Assembly: GCF_001320245.1 (NCBI RefSeq)
Contig: NZ_BCBA01000012.1
Location: 1-64,000, forward strand
Length of the DNA stretch: 64,000 nucleotides
Reading direction: 5' to 3'
Origin: Pseudomonas sp. NBRC 111124
GTDB lineage: Bacteria; Pseudomonadota; Gammaproteobacteria; Pseudomonadales; Pseudomonadaceae
Positions 41,931-55,349 of this stretch are shown here, piece after piece. Each line of letters opens with the position of its first letter. Position 1 is the stretch's first letter. The notes beneath the pieces were generated by a model. It saw only the letters and a program-made list of their open reading frames with translations. It had not been told where the DNA came from and did no database searches. The position numbers were made by a program, and so were the translations under genes.

Positions 41931-41978
41931 GGCTGAAATCGGTCTCCCCGACCGGCTCAGGCCACCGGCCGGAGCCGC

Positions 41979-43373
41979 TCAAAAAAGCCGGTTCAGGCCG
42001 TCGTAGGCAGCTACCCGATAGGCTTCGGCCATGGTCGGGTAGTTGAACGTGGTGTTGACGAAGTACTTCAGATTGTTCTGCTCGCCCGGCTGGTTCATGA
42101 TCGCCTGGCCGATGTGAACGATTTCCGAAGCCTGGTAGCCGAAGCAGTGCACACCGAGGATTTCCAGGGTTTCGCGGTGGAACAGGATCTTCAGCATGCC
42201 CTGCGGCTCGCCGGCGATCTGCGCGCGCGCCATGCCCTTGAAGAACGCCTTGCCCACTTCGTACGGCACCTTGGCCTGGGTCAGCTCCTGCTCGTTCTTG
42301 CCGATCGAGCTGATCTCCGGGATGGTGTAGATGCCGGTCGGCACGTCGTTGACGAAGCGCCAGCTGCCGTTGTCGACGATGCTGCCAGAGGCCGAGCGGC
42401 CCTGGTCGTGGGCGGCACTGGCCAGGCTTGGCCAGCCGATCACGTCACCGGCGCCGTAGATGTTTGGCACGCTGGTGCGGTAAGCCTCGTCGACCTCGAT
42501 CTGGCCACGGCTGTTGACCTTGATGCCGATGTTTTCCAGGCCCAGCTTGTCGGTGTTGCCGGTACGGCCGTTGCACCACAGCAAGGCGTCGGCCTTGATC
42601 TTCTTGCCAGACTTCAGGTGCAGAATTACGCCGTTTTCCAGGCCTTCGACCCGCTCGTAATCCTCGTTGTGGCGTACGGTGATGTTGTTGTTGCTGAAGT
42701 GGTAGCTCAGCGCCTGGGAAATTTCCGAGTCCAGGAAGCTCAGGAGCTGGCCGCGGTTGTCGACCAGCTCCACCAGCACACCCAGGCCGCTGAAGATCGA
42801 CGCGTACTCGCAACCGATCACGCCGGCGCCGTAGACGATCAGCTTGCGTGGGGTGTGGCTGAGGCTGAGGATGGTGTCGCTGTCGTAGACGCGCGGGTGG
42901 TGGAAGTCGATGTCGGCCGGGCGGTACGGGCGCGAGCCGGTGGCGATGATGATGTGCTTGGCGTTGAGTTTCTCGACCACGCCATTGGGGCAGACCACTT
43001 CGACGGTCTGCTCGTCGGCGAAGCTGCCAGTGCCGAAGAACAGGTCGACGCGGTTGCGGGCGTAGTAGCCGGTGCGCGAGGCGACCTGCTTGGCGATGAC
43101 CTTCTCGGCGCTCTTGAGCACGTCAGGGAAGGAGAACCAACGCGGCTCACCGATGGCCCGGAACATCGGGTTGGTGTTGAACTGCATGATCTGCCGCACC
43201 GAGTGACGCAGCGCCTTGGACGGGATGGTGCCCAGGTGGGTGCAGTTGCCGCCGACCTGACGGCGGCTGTCGACCATTGCCACCTTGCGCCCCGCTTTGG
43301 CGGCGTTCATTGCCGCGCCCTCACCGGCCGGGCCGGAACCCAGCACCACTACGTCGTAGTTGTAGACAGCCAT
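41979..43373 (-). CDS. sthA: soluble pyridine nucleotide transhydrogenase
   Basis: 464 residues. An FAD enzyme that equilibrates NADPH and NADH. The N-terminal FAD fold is [31 protein letters not shown] shows the STH feature: only one of the two redox Cys of related disulfide reductases is kept, the second being Thr. The C-terminus carries the dimerisation domain. It is convergent with the GDPD gene and monocistronic. Confidence 0.95.
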   Translation of the reverse strand: MAVYNYDVVVLGSGPAGEGAAMNAAKAGRKVAMVDSRRQVGGNCTHLGTIPSKALRHSVRQIMQFNTNPMFRAIGEPRWFSFPDVLKSAEKVIAKQVASRTGYYARNRVDLFFGTGSFADEQTVEVVCPNGVVEKLNAKHIIIATGSRPYRPADIDFHHPRVYDSDTILSLSHTPRKLIVYGAGVIGCEYASIFSGLGVLVELVDNRGQLLSFLDSEISQALSYHFSNNNITVRHNEDYERVEGLENGVILHLKSGKKIKADALLWCNGRTGNTDKLGLENIGIKVNSRGQIEVDEAYRTSVPNIYGAGDVIGWPSLASAAHDQGRSASGSIVDNGSWRFVNDVPTGIYTIPEISSIGKNEQELTQAKVPYEVGKAFFKGMARAQIAGEPQGMLKILFHRETLEILGVHCFGYQASEIVHIGQAIMNQPGEQNNLKYFVNTTFNYPTMAEAYRVAAYDGLNRLF

Positions 43374-43575
43374 GCGTACTCCTTCAGAACTGGCCCGGGG
43401 TTACGGTTACCCGCGGGACTCGATCATGCCGCCGGGGCGTCATGAGAAAATTCGGGTGCAGTCTAATCAAGCGTGAACGCCGCGCACATTAACCCTTGGT
43501 CGCGTCGTAGGCCAATTTTGCCTGCACTACATGTCATTCACCGATCCCTGGCGGCGATCATCCCTGCCAACGCTT

Positions 43576-44574
43576 TCAATCGCCTTTCACCGCCTGCTCG
43601 AATGCGGGGGTAGCTCGGGAGACGAAGCCACCTTCGGCCCGAGTCACGAAAACCGCCGCCAGATCATGGGCCACGGCGAAATCCCAGCCACGCTCCGGCC
43701 CCAGGATCAACAGCAGGGTCGAATAACCATCGGCCTGCAGCGCCGAGGCATCGAGCACGGTGACCGCGGCCAAGTCGTGGTCGACCGGGCGCCCCAGGCG
43801 GGCATCGAAGGTATGCGAATAGCGCCGGCCATTCTCCTCGAAATAGTGGCGATAGTCACCCGAGGTCGACACCCCCAGGCCATTGACCGGGATGATCTGG
43901 CGGGCGATCTGGCGGTCTTCGCGCGGTAACTCCAGGGCGATACGCCAAGGGCTGCCGTCGGGCTTGCGGCCCACGGCCTTGAGCTCGCCAGTGGCTTCGG
44001 CGACGAAACTGGCCACGCCCATGGCGCGTAGGCGGCGGGCGATCAGGTCGACGGCGTGGCCGGCAGCGATGCTGTTGAAGTCCAGTTGCACGGGGGCATC
44101 CTTGCACAGTGCCTGGCCGTCGATACGCAGGTGGCGGTAGCCGACACGCTGGCGGGCCCGGGCCAGGGCTTGCGGGTCGGGCACCTGCTCGTGGCGAGCC
44201 TGCGGGCCGAAGCCCCATAGGTCGAGCAGCGGTTCGACGGTGAGGTCGAACGCACCGTCGCTCAATTCGGCCAGGTGCTGGCCGAGGGTTACCAGTTCGA
44301 GCATGTCCGGCGGCAAGGCCATGCACTGGTTGGCGGGCAACTGGTTGAACTGGCTGGCCGTGGAGTCGCCGCGGTAGGTCGAGTAATGCTGGTCGATGTC
44401 GTTGAGAATGGTCTCGACCGCCGCCTGGACCTGGGCCGGTGCCGGGCCGCCGGGTTCGCGAACGTACTGGATGCTGTAACTGCTGCCCATGGTCGGGCCA
44501 CCCAGGCGTTCCAGGGTCGGACCCTGGTTACAGGCGGTGAGGAGCATCAGGATGAACAGGAGGGCTGTGCGCAA
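43576..44574 (-). CDS. apbE: FAD:protein FMN transferase (ApbE lipoprotein)
   Basis: 332 residues from a TTG at 44574. It is a lipoprotein by lipobox LTAC just after a short hydrophobic segment. ApbE motifs GPTMGSSYSIQYV, DFNSIAAGHAVDLI and STSGDYRHYFEENGRRYSH are present. It attaches FMN to Thr residues of proteins such as Nqr/Rnf subunits. GAGAAG lies 7 bases before the TTG. Longer upstream frames run into a REP hairpin. It follows the gap gene, but after a terminator. Confidence 0.85.
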   Translation of the reverse strand: MRTALLFILMLLTACNQGPTLERLGGPTMGSSYSIQYVREPGGPAPAQVQAAVETILNDIDQHYSTYRGDSTASQFNQLPANQCMALPPDMLELVTLGQHLAELSDGAFDLTVEPLLDLWGFGPQARHEQVPDPQALARARQRVGYRHLRIDGQALCKDAPVQLDFNSIAAGHAVDLIARRLRAMGVASFVAEATGELKAVGRKPDGSPWRIALELPREDRQIARQIIPVNGLGVSTSGDYRHYFEENGRRYSHTFDARLGRPVDHDLAAVTVLDASALQADGYSTLLLILGPERGWDFAVAHDLAAVFVTRAEGGFVSRATPAFEQAVKGD

Positions 44575-44590
44575 AGGTCGGCTTCTCGGT

Positions 44591-44642
44591 TGCCTGAGCG
44601 GACCTCTTCGCGGGTAAACCCGCGAAGAGGCACGCTCAGGCA
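44591..44642. repeat. perfect nested REP hairpin before apbE
   Basis: TGCCTGAGCG ... CGCTCAGGCA outer arms enclose CCTCTTCGCGGG-TAAA-CCCGCGAAGAGG. Two nested perfect stems with only short mismatched joints make an extremely stable hairpin. It ends about 17 bases from the apbE start codon. Confidence 0.9.
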
Positions 44643-44662
44643 ACACAAATCTGGATAAAAAA

Positions 44663-44690
44663 AACGGGAACCCGAAGGTTCCCGTTTTTT
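44663..44690 (-). terminator. intrinsic terminator after gap
   Basis: A perfect 10-bp stem (AACGGGAACC/GGTTCCCGTT) with a CGAA loop, flanked by A-runs on the left and T-runs on the right, so it can work in both directions. It lies 20 bases after the gap stop. Confidence 0.92.
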
Positions 44691-44708
44691 CATGCGCTTA
44701 CAAGCGGA

Positions 44709-46157
44709 TTAGCGCGGAAACGCTGGCGGGTTCACACCCGACATCTCTTCCATCACGCGAACGACCTGGCAGCTGTAACCGAATTCGTTGTCGTACCAGA
44801 CGTACAGGACAACGCGGTTGTCGTTGGCGATGGTCGCCTCGGCATCCACCACACCGGCGTGGCGGGAACCTACGAAGTCGGTCGAAACCACTTCCTGCGA
44901 GCTGACGTAGTCGATCTGCTTGTGCAGTTCCGAGTGCATGGCGGTCTGGCGCAGGTACTCGTTGATCTCGTCGCGGGTGGTCGGCTTCTCGAGGTTCAGG
45001 TTGAGAATGGCCATCGAAACGTTCGGCGTCGGAACGCGAATGGCGTTACCGGTCAGCTTGCCCTTGAGCACTGGCAGTGCCTTGGCGGCAGCGGTGGCGG
45101 CGCCGGTTTCGGTGATGACCATGTTCAGCGGCGCGGCACGGCCACGGCGGCTGCCCTTGTGGAAGTTGTCGATCAGGTTCTGGTCGTTGGTGAACGAGTG
45201 AACGGTTTCGACGTGGCCATTGACGATGCCGTACTGGTCGTTGATGGCCTTGAGCACCGGCACGATGGCGTTGGTGGTGCAGGACGCTGCCGAGATGATC
45301 TTGTCATCGGCAGTGATTTCGCCGTGGTTGATGCCGTGCACGATGTTCTTCAGCGCGCCTTTGCCAGGAGCGGTGAGGATCACGCGGGCAGCACCCGGGC
45401 AAGCCAGGTGCTGGCTCAGGCCGTCGGCATCACGCCATACACCGGTGTTGTCGACGATCAGCGCATTGTTGATGCCGTACTGGGTGTAGTCGACTTCGCT
45501 CGGGCTCTTGGCGTAGATGATCTGGATCAGGTTGCCGTTGGCGGTGAGGGTGTTGTTGGCTTCGTCGATGGTGATGGTGCCATCGAACGGGCCGTGCACC
45601 GAGTCACGGCGCAGCAGGCTGGCACGCTTGACCAGGTCGTTCTCGGCACCTTTGCGCACAACGATGGCGCGCAGGCGCAAGCCGTCGCCACCACCGGTCT
45701 TCTCGATCAGGATGCGCGCCAGCAGGCGACCGATGCGGCCGAAGCCGTACAGAACAACGTCGGTCCCCTTGCGGGCCGAAGCGTTCTGCTGGCCAACCAC
45801 GTCGGCCAGCTCTTCACGGACGAACTGCTCGGCAGTGCGGCCATTGCCTTCCTGCTTGAACTTGTTGGCCAGCTTGCCCAGGTCGACCGAAGCGGCGCCC
45901 AGTTTCAGCTCGCTCATGGCCTTGAGCAGGGGGAATGTCTCGTGTACGGACAGCTCGGTCTCGTCAGTCTGACGGTGACGCGCAAAGCGGTGGGCTTTGA
46001 GGATCGAGATAACCGAACGGTTGATCAGGCTACGGCCATAAATCGAGCTCACCACATTGTTGTTGCGGTAGAGCTGACCGATAAGCGGGATCATCGCTTC
46101 AGCCAGAGCTTCACGATCGATCCACTCACCAAGACACTGGTCGGGCTTCTGAGTCAC
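44709..46157 (-). CDS. gap: glyceraldehyde-3-phosphate dehydrogenase, long form
   Basis: 482 residues. The C-terminal part is a normal GAPDH: Rossmann motif YGFGRIGRLLARIL, the catalytic Cys293 in SAASCTTNAIVPVL, and WYDNEFGYS. An N-terminal extension of about 130 residues precedes the Rossmann fold, which marks the long GapB-type form of Pseudomonas (Gap-2). GTG at 46157 has GGAAGG 5 bases before. A longer frame upstream is non-coding sequence. It is divergent from mfd. Coenzyme preference is not determined by inspection. Confidence 0.9.
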   Translation of the reverse strand: MTQKPDQCLGEWIDREALAEAMIPLIGQLYRNNNVVSSIYGRSLINRSVISILKAHRFARHRQTDETELSVHETFPLLKAMSELKLGAASVDLGKLANKFKQEGNGRTAEQFVREELADVVGQQNASARKGTDVVLYGFGRIGRLLARILIEKTGGGDGLRLRAIVVRKGAENDLVKRASLLRRDSVHGPFDGTITIDEANNTLTANGNLIQIIYAKSPSEVDYTQYGINNALIVDNTGVWRDADGLSQHLACPGAARVILTAPGKGALKNIVHGINHGEITADDKIISAASCTTNAIVPVLKAINDQYGIVNGHVETVHSFTNDQNLIDNFHKGSRRGRAAPLNMVITETGAATAAAKALPVLKGKLTGNAIRVPTPNVSMAILNLNLEKPTTRDEINEYLRQTAMHSELHKQIDYVSSQEVVSTDFVGSRHAGVVDAEATIANDNRVVLYVWYDNEFGYSCQVVRVMEEMSGVNPPAFPR

Positions 46158-46340
46158 GGGAACCTTCCACATGTAGGGACAGAAAAAAGGGGCTACATTA
46201 TGACGCCCCAGCGCGTAACCGGCAATGAGCGCCTGTCGCCGATGGCAAAGCCTGCTGTTCATGGCCTGTGAAGCCTGACAGCAGGCACCGTCACCGGTAC
46301 AATCGATCTCTTTGCCGCAACGCTTGGAGTGCAATCTCCC

Positions 46341-49300
46341 GTGTCAGTTCTGCGCCTTCCGCAAATGTCGGCCACGGCCGGCAAACAAACCTGGGGCAAC
46401 CTGCCCGGGGCCGCCCTCAGCCTGGCCATCGCCGAGGCCGCCAGCAGCGCGGGCCGCTTCACCCTGCTGCTGACCGCCGACAGCCAGGCGGCCGATCGTC
46501 TGGAACAGGAGCTGCGCTTCTTTGCCCCAGACCTGCCGGTGCTGCCGTTCCCCGATTGGGAAACCCTGCCCTACGACCTGTTCTCGCCGCACCAGGACAT
46601 CATTTCCCAGCGTATTGCCAGCCTCTACCGCCTGCCGGAGCTAAGCCACGGCATTCTTGTAGTGCCGATCACCACCGCCCTGCACCGCCTGGCGCCGACC
46701 CGCTTCCTGCTGGGCAGCAGCCTGGTGCTGGACGTGGGCCAGACCCTCGACGTCGAACAGATGCGCACGCGCCTGGAAGCCACCGGCTACCGCTGTGTCG
46801 ACACGGTCTACGAGCACGGTGAGTTTGCCGTGCGTGGGGCGCTGATCGACCTGTTCCCGATGGGCAGCAAGCTGCCTTATCGCATCGACCTGTTCGATGA
46901 CGAGATCGAGACCCTGCGCACCTTCGACCCGGAGACCCAGCGTTCGATCGACAAGGTCGACTCGATCCGCCTGCTGCCGGCGCGCGAGTTCCCCATGCAG
47001 AAGGAAGAGGTGACCCGCTTCAAGGCGCGCTTCCGCGAGCGGTTCGATGTCGACTTCCGCCGCAGTGCAATCTTCCAGGACCTGGCCAGCGGCATTATCC
47101 CTGCGGGCATCGAGTACTACCTGCCACTGTTCTTCGAAGAAACCTCGACGCTGTTCGACTACCTGCCCGCCGACACCCAGGTGTTCTCGCTGCCAGGGGT
47201 CGAGCAGGCGGCCGAGCACTTCTGGAACGACGTGCGCGGGCGCTACGAAGAGCGCCGCGGCGACCTGACCCGCCCGCTGCTGCCGCCGGCCGAACTTTTC
47301 CTGCCCGTGGAAGACTGCTTCGCCCAGCTCAAGCAGTGGCCTCGGGTGGTGGTCAGCGCCGACGAGATCGAAGCCGGCGCCGGCCGCGAGCGCTTCCCCG
47401 CACGCGCCCTGCCCAACCTGGCCATCGAAGCCAAGGCCAACCAGCCGCTGGCGGCGCTGGCCGAATTCCTCGACCAGTTCAGTGGCCGCGTGCTGTTCAC
47501 CGCCGAATCGGCGGGGCGCCGCGAGGTGCTGCTGGAACTGCTCGAACGCCTCAAGCTGCGCCCGCAGACGGTCGACAGCTGGGCCGACTTCATTACCGGC
47601 CGCGAGCGACTGGCGATCACCATCGCCCCGCTGGACGACGGCTTGCTGCTGGACGACCCGGCCGTCGCCCTGGTCGCCGAGAGCCCGCTGTTCGGCCAGC
47701 GCGTGATGCAGCGCCGGCGCCGTGAAAAGCGCGGCGAAGCAGCCAACGACGCGGTGATCAAGAACCTCACCGAGCTGCGTGAAGGCGCGCCGGTGGTGCA
47801 TATCGACCATGGCGTGGGCCGTTACCTGGGCCTGGCCACCCTGGAAATCGACGGCCAGGCCGCCGAATTCCTCACCCTGGAATACGCCGAGGGCGCCAAG
47901 CTGTATGTGCCGGTAGCCAACCTGCACCTGATTGCCCGCTACACCGGCAGCGATGACGCCCTGGCGCCACTGCATCGGCTGGGCTCCGAAGCCTGGCAGA
48001 AGGCCAAGCGCAAGGCCGCCGAACAGGTCCGCGACGTGGCGGCCGAGCTGCTCGACATCTATGCCCGCCGCGCCGCGCGCAAGGGTTATGCCTTTGCCGA
48101 CCCGGCCGCCGACTATGCCACCTTCAGCGCCGGCTTCCCGTTCGAGGAAACCCCCGACCAGCAAGCGGCGATCGAGGCGGTGCGGCTCGACATGCTGGCG
48201 CCCAAGCCGATGGACCGCCTGGTGTGCGGCGACGTTGGCTTCGGCAAGACCGAAGTGGCCATGCGCGCCGCCTTCATCGCCGTGCACAGCGGCCGCCAGG
48301 TGGCGGTGCTGGTGCCGACTACCCTGCTCGCCCAGCAGCACTACAACAGCTTCCGCGACCGCTTCGCCGAATGGCCGGTGAAAGTCGAGGTGATGAGCCG
48401 CTTCAAGTCGGCCAAGGAAGTGGCCGCCGCTGCGGCAGACCTTGCCGAAGGCAAGATCGACATCCTTATCGGCACCCACAAGCTGTTGCAGGATGACGTG
48501 CGCTTCAAGGACCTGGGCCTGGCGATCATCGACGAGGAACACCGGTTCGGCGTGCGCCAGAAGGAGCAGCTCAAAGCCCTGCGCAGCGAGGTGGACATCC
48601 TCACCCTGACCGCCACGCCGATCCCGCGCACGCTGAACATGGCGGTGGCGGGTATGCGCGACTTGTCGATCATTGCCACTCCGCCGGCGCGACGCCTGTC
48701 GGTACGCACGTTCGTCATGGAGCAGAACAAGAGCACGGTCAAGGAAGCGCTGCTGCGTGAGCTGTTGCGCGGCGGCCAGGTGTACTACCTGCACAACGAT
48801 GTAAAAACCATCGAAAAGTGCGCCGCCGACCTGGCCGAACTGGTCCCGGAAGCGCGTATCGGCATCGGCCACGGGCAGATGCGCGAGCGCGAGCTGGAAC
48901 AGGTGATGAGCGACTTCTACCACAAGCGCTTTAACGTGCTGATTGCCTCGACCATCATCGAGACCGGCATCGACGTGCCCAGCGCCAACACCATCGTCAT
49001 CGAGCGTGCCGACAAGTTCGGCCTGGCCCAGCTGCACCAGCTGCGTGGCCGCGTAGGCCGTAGTCACCACCAGGCTTACGCCTACCTGCTGACACCGCAG
49101 CGGCAGAAGATCAGCAGCGATGCCGAAAAGCGCCTTGAAGCCATCGCCAACACCCAGGACCTCGGTGCCGGCTTCGTGCTGGCCACCAACGACCTGGAAA
49201 TTCGCGGCGCCGGCGAGCTGCTTGGCGAAGGCCAGAGCGGGCAGATCCAGGCCGTGGGCTTCACCCTGTACATGGAAATGCTCGAACGTGCGGTCAAGGC

Positions 49301-49790
49301 CATCCGCAAGGGTACCCAACCGAACCTCGAGCAGCCGCTGGGCGGTGGCCCGGAGATCAACCTGCGCCTGCCGGCGCTGATCCCCGAGGACTACCTGCCC
49401 GACGTGCATGCGCGCCTGATCCTCTACAAGCGCATCGCCTCGGCGGCCGACGAAGAAGGCCTCAAGGACCTGCAAGTGGAGATGATCGACCGCTTCGGCC
49501 TGTTGCCCGAACCGACCAAGAACCTGATGCGCCTGACCCAACTCAAGCTGCAGGCAGAAACCCTCGGCATCAAGAAAGTCGACGCCGGCCCCAATGGCGG
49601 CAAGCTCGAATTCGAGGCCGAGACCCCGGTCGACCCACTGACCCTGATCAAGCTGATCCAGAGCCAGCCCAAACGCTACAAGTTCGAAGGCGCAACACAG
49701 TTCCGCTTCCTGGTACCGATGGAACGCCCTGAAGAACGCTTCAATACCCTGGAGGCGCTGTTCGAGCGCCTGACCCCACAGCCTGCCTAA
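46341..49790 (+). CDS. mfd: transcription-repair coupling factor
   Basis: 1149 residues. A UvrB-like N-terminus (FFAPDLPVLPFPDWETLPYD), the RNA polymerase interaction domain near VVHIDHGVGRYLGL, and the RecG-like translocase: Walker A GDVGFGKTEVAMRAAF, Walker B IDEEHRFGV, TATPIPRTL, and VGRSHHQAYAY near the C-terminal motif VI. It moves stalled RNA polymerase from lesions and recruits UvrA. GTG at 46341 (MSVLRLPQ) gives the usual length; another GTG four codons earlier is possible. Confidence 0.97.
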   Translation: MSVLRLPQMSATAGKQTWGNLPGAALSLAIAEAASSAGRFTLLLTADSQAADRLEQELRFFAPDLPVLPFPDWETLPYDLFSPHQDIISQRIASLYRLPELSHGILVVPITTALHRLAPTRFLLGSSLVLDVGQTLDVEQMRTRLEATGYRCVDTVYEHGEFAVRGALIDLFPMGSKLPYRIDLFDDEIETLRTFDPETQRSIDKVDSIRLLPAREFPMQKEEVTRFKARFRERFDVDFRRSAIFQDLASGIIPAGIEYYLPLFFEETSTLFDYLPADTQVFSLPGVEQAAEHFWNDVRGRYEERRGDLTRPLLPPAELFLPVEDCFAQLKQWPRVVVSADEIEAGAGRERFPARALPNLAIEAKANQPLAALAEFLDQFSGRVLFTAESAGRREVLLELLERLKLRPQTVDSWADFITGRERLAITIAPLDDGLLLDDPAVALVAESPLFGQRVMQRRRREKRGEAANDAVIKNLTELREGAPVVHIDHGVGRYLGLATLEIDGQAAEFLTLEYAEGAKLYVPVANLHLIARYTGSDDALAPLHRLGSEAWQKAKRKAAEQVRDVAAELLDIYARRAARKGYAFADPAADYATFSAGFPFEETPDQQAAIEAVRLDMLAPKPMDRLVCGDVGFGKTEVAMRAAFIAVHSGRQVAVLVPTTLLAQQHYNSFRDRFAEWPVKVEVMSRFKSAKEVAAAAADLAEGKIDILIGTHKLLQDDVRFKDLGLAIIDEEHRFGVRQKEQLKALRSEVDILTLTATPIPRTLNMAVAGMRDLSIIATPPARRLSVRTFVMEQNKSTVKEALLRELLRGGQVYYLHNDVKTIEKCAADLAELVPEARIGIGHGQMRERELEQVMSDFYHKRFNVLIASTIIETGIDVPSANTIVIERADKFGLAQLHQLRGRVGRSHHQAYAYLLTPQRQKISSDAEKRLEAIANTQDLGAGFVLATNDLEIRGAGELLGEGQSGQIQAVGFTLYMEMLERAVKAIRKGTQPNLEQPLGGGPEINLRLPALIPEDYLPDVHARLILYKRIASAADEEGLKDLQVEMIDRFGLLPEPTKNLMRLTQLKLQAETLGIKKVDAGPNGGKLEFEAETPVDPLTLIKLIQSQPKRYKFEGATQFRFLVPMERPEERFNTLEALFERLTPQPA

Positions 49791-49799
49791 GGAAGATCC

Positions 49800-50372
49800 A
49801 TGCGTGCCATCCGTTGCCTGACCCTGCTGCTCGCGCTGTTCGCGCCAGCTGCCTTCGCCGAAGGTATGTATCAGGTAGAAATGATTCTGGTGCGGCAGAA
49901 CAGCGTGCCGGCCTTCACCAGCCCGTTCGCCCCGGAAGACTGGAGCGCGGGCGCCCCACGCCTGGACAAGGGCGCCGAACGCCCGCTGGCACTGCAGGAC
50001 GAAGCCACCCGGCTTGAAGCTACCGCCGACTACACCGTGCTGCTGCACAAGGCCTGGCAACAGCCGGTCAGCAGCGATAAAAGCCGCGTCGCCCTGGGCG
50101 CCGGCACAGAGCAGTTCGGCCACTTCCCCATCGAGGGCAACCTGGGCATCACCGCCGGCCGCTTCATCGCCGTAGAGGCCAACTTCTGGGTCAACCAGCT
50201 GGACGGCAACGGCAACGTGCTGCAAAGCGAGCAGTTCAAGCAGAGCAACAGCAACATGAAAGGCGGCCAGCTGACCTTCCTCGATGGCGGCCATCTGGCC
50301 CTGCTGCTGAAGGTCACGCCACCGGGCACGACGAAGATGCCGGTGATGGACCCGGAGATGATGGAGCAGTGA
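49800..50372 (+). CDS. csiV: CsiV-family periplasmic protein
   Basis: 190 residues with a signal peptide (MRAIRCLTLLLALFAPAAFA). The mature protein starts GMYQVEMILVRQNSVP, which fits CsiV, an activator of the lipoprotein LpoA/PBP1a system in Vibrio cholerae. Only the family is clear. It starts 9 bases after mfd and ends 1 base before the SNF2 gene, so an operon is likely. Confidence 0.75.
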   Translation: MRAIRCLTLLLALFAPAAFAEGMYQVEMILVRQNSVPAFTSPFAPEDWSAGAPRLDKGAERPLALQDEATRLEATADYTVLLHKAWQQPVSSDKSRVALGAGTEQFGHFPIEGNLGITAGRFIAVEANFWVNQLDGNGNVLQSEQFKQSNSNMKGGQLTFLDGGHLALLLKVTPPGTTKMPVMDPEMMEQ

Positions 50373-50373
50373 T

Positions 50374-53715
<3,342 letters not shown>

Positions 53716-53722
53716 CCAGTAC

Positions 53723-53756
53723 TGGCCTCTTCGCGGGTAAACCCGCGAAGGGGCCA
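53723..53756. repeat. compact REP hairpin
   Basis: TGGCCTCTTCGCGGG-TAAA-CCCGCGAAGGGGCCA forms a nearly perfect 15-bp stem between the convergent SNF2 and nagZ genes and may terminate both. Confidence 0.88.
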
Positions 53757-53762
53757 GCATGC

Positions 53763-54773
53763 TCAATCGACCAGCTGTGCGCCCTTCAACGCCCCCAGAG
53801 CCTCCAGCCAACGCGGCTGCTGGCGATAATCGGTGCGCGCAAAGCCACGCCCACGCATCTGCGCAATGCGCGGCGAAGGCGTGACCTTCAAACGCTGCGC
53901 CGCAGTCAACGCCAGCTCCGCCGCCGCTCGGTCATTACACACCAGGCCCATGTCGCAACCAGCGCTCAGCGCTGCCTCGATACGATTGGCGGCATCACCG
54001 ACCACATGGGCACCCGCCATCGACAGGTCGTCACTGAAGATCACCCCGTCAAACCCCAGCTCGCCGCGCAGAATGTCCTGCAGCCAGCGCCGTGAGAAGC
54101 CGGCCGGCTGATTGTCGACCTGCGGGTAGATGACATGCGCCGGCATCACTGCCGCCAGTTGCCCGCTCAGACGCGAGAACGGCACCAGGTCTGCCTGGCG
54201 CAGCTGCTCGAGGCTGCGCTCGTCGGTAGGAATCGCCACGTGCGAATCCGCCTCGGCCCAGCCATGCCCCGGGAAGTGCTTGCCACAGGCCGCCATGCCC
54301 GCCGCGTTCATGCCCTTGATGAAAGCCCCGGCCAACTGCGTGGCGCGCTCGGGGTTGCCTTCAAAGGCGCGGCTGCCGACCACTGCGCTGCGCTGATGAT
54401 CGAGGTCGAGCACCGGAGCGAAGCTCAGGTCCAGGCCGACCGCCAGTACTTCGGTCGCCATCAACCAGCCGCACTGCTCGGCCAGGTACTCGGCGTTGGC
54501 GTTATCGGCGATGGCGCGCATCGCTGGCAGGCGCACGAAGCCCTGGCGCAGGCGCTGCACCCGCCCGCCTTCCTGGTCGACCGCAAGAATCAGGTCGGGG
54601 CGGATGGCGCGGATCGAGGCGCACAGCTCGCGCACCTGGCGCGGGCTGTCGATGTTGCGGGCAAAGATGATCAGGCCGGCCACTTCCGGCTGGCGCAGGA
54701 GCTGGCGGTCTTCAGCAGTCAGCCATTTACCGGCGATATCCACCATCAGAGAGCCTTGCAGGCTGGCGGTCAT
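53763..54773 (-). CDS. nagZ: beta-N-acetylhexosaminidase (peptidoglycan recycling)
   Basis: 336 residues of glycoside hydrolase family 3. NagZ motifs are DQEGGRVQRL, CGKHFPGHGWAEADSH (KHFPGHG catalytic His loop) and VIFSDDLSMAGA with the nucleophile Asp. It removes GlcNAc from anhydromuropeptides in the cytoplasm, which feeds AmpR signalling. ATG at 54773 is chosen; a TTG lies two codons earlier. Confidence 0.95.
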   Translation of the reverse strand: MTASLQGSLMVDIAGKWLTAEDRQLLRQPEVAGLIIFARNIDSPRQVRELCASIRAIRPDLILAVDQEGGRVQRLRQGFVRLPAMRAIADNANAEYLAEQCGWLMATEVLAVGLDLSFAPVLDLDHQRSAVVGSRAFEGNPERATQLAGAFIKGMNAAGMAACGKHFPGHGWAEADSHVAIPTDERSLEQLRQADLVPFSRLSGQLAAVMPAHVIYPQVDNQPAGFSRRWLQDILRGELGFDGVIFSDDLSMAGAHVVGDAANRIEAALSAGCDMGLVCNDRAAAELALTAAQRLKVTPSPRIAQMRGRGFARTDYRQQPRWLEALGALKGAQLVD

Positions 54774-54787
54774 AGACAATCCTTACA

Positions 54788-55309
54788 TTACAGATTCAGT
54801 GAAGCCCACTGGGGGCAGGCGGCCTCGTCGATGCGTACCGGGCAATGTGCCGGCACCCGCTCGAACAGGCCAAGCAGATCAGTGTTGTGCAACCGTATGC
54901 AGCCATGGGACAGCGGCATGCCCAAGGGTTCCGTGTCCGGCGTGCCGTGCAGATAGATGTAGCGGCGAAAGGTGTCAACACTACCCAGGCGGTTGATGCC
55001 CGGCTCGCAGCCGCTGAGCCAGAGAATGCGGGTGAGGATCCAGTCACGCCCGGGATGTTGCGCATGAAGCGCGGGTGACCAGACCTCGCCCGTCCAGCGT
55101 CGGCCTTGCAACACAGCGTTGACCGGCAAGCCTGCGCCGATTCGCGCACGCACCTGGTGCAGCCCGCGGGGCGTGCAACCCGAGCCGTTGCGCTCACCGG
55201 CGCCATTACGCGCGGTGGATACTGCAAGGCGCACGCGCAGCTGCCCATGGGCAAAGCCATAGAGGCGCTGGTCGGCGAGGGAAACGTGCAGGAAATCGAG
55301 GTCGGGCAT
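54788..55309 (-). CDS. L,D-transpeptidase (YkuD domain), no signal peptide
   Basis: 173 residues with the ErfK/YbiS/YcfS/YnhG-type YkuD catalytic motif: HGTPDTEPLGMPLSHGCIRL, the essential Cys being in SHGCIRL. The start MPDLDFLHVSLADQRLYGF enters the domain at once and no secretion signal is visible, so either the protein is exported by an atypical route or it acts in the cytoplasm. It lies directly upstream of nagZ in the same direction (15 bases apart), linking it to cell wall metabolism. Confidence 0.8.
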   Translation of the reverse strand: MPDLDFLHVSLADQRLYGFAHGQLRVRLAVSTARNGAGERNGSGCTPRGLHQVRARIGAGLPVNAVLQGRRWTGEVWSPALHAQHPGRDWILTRILWLSGCEPGINRLGSVDTFRRYIYLHGTPDTEPLGMPLSHGCIRLHNTDLLGLFERVPAHCPVRIDEAACPQWASLNL

Positions 55310-55349
55310 GGGCGCTAGCTTAGCCGAAGCGCCCTGCCCCGCCCAGCCT

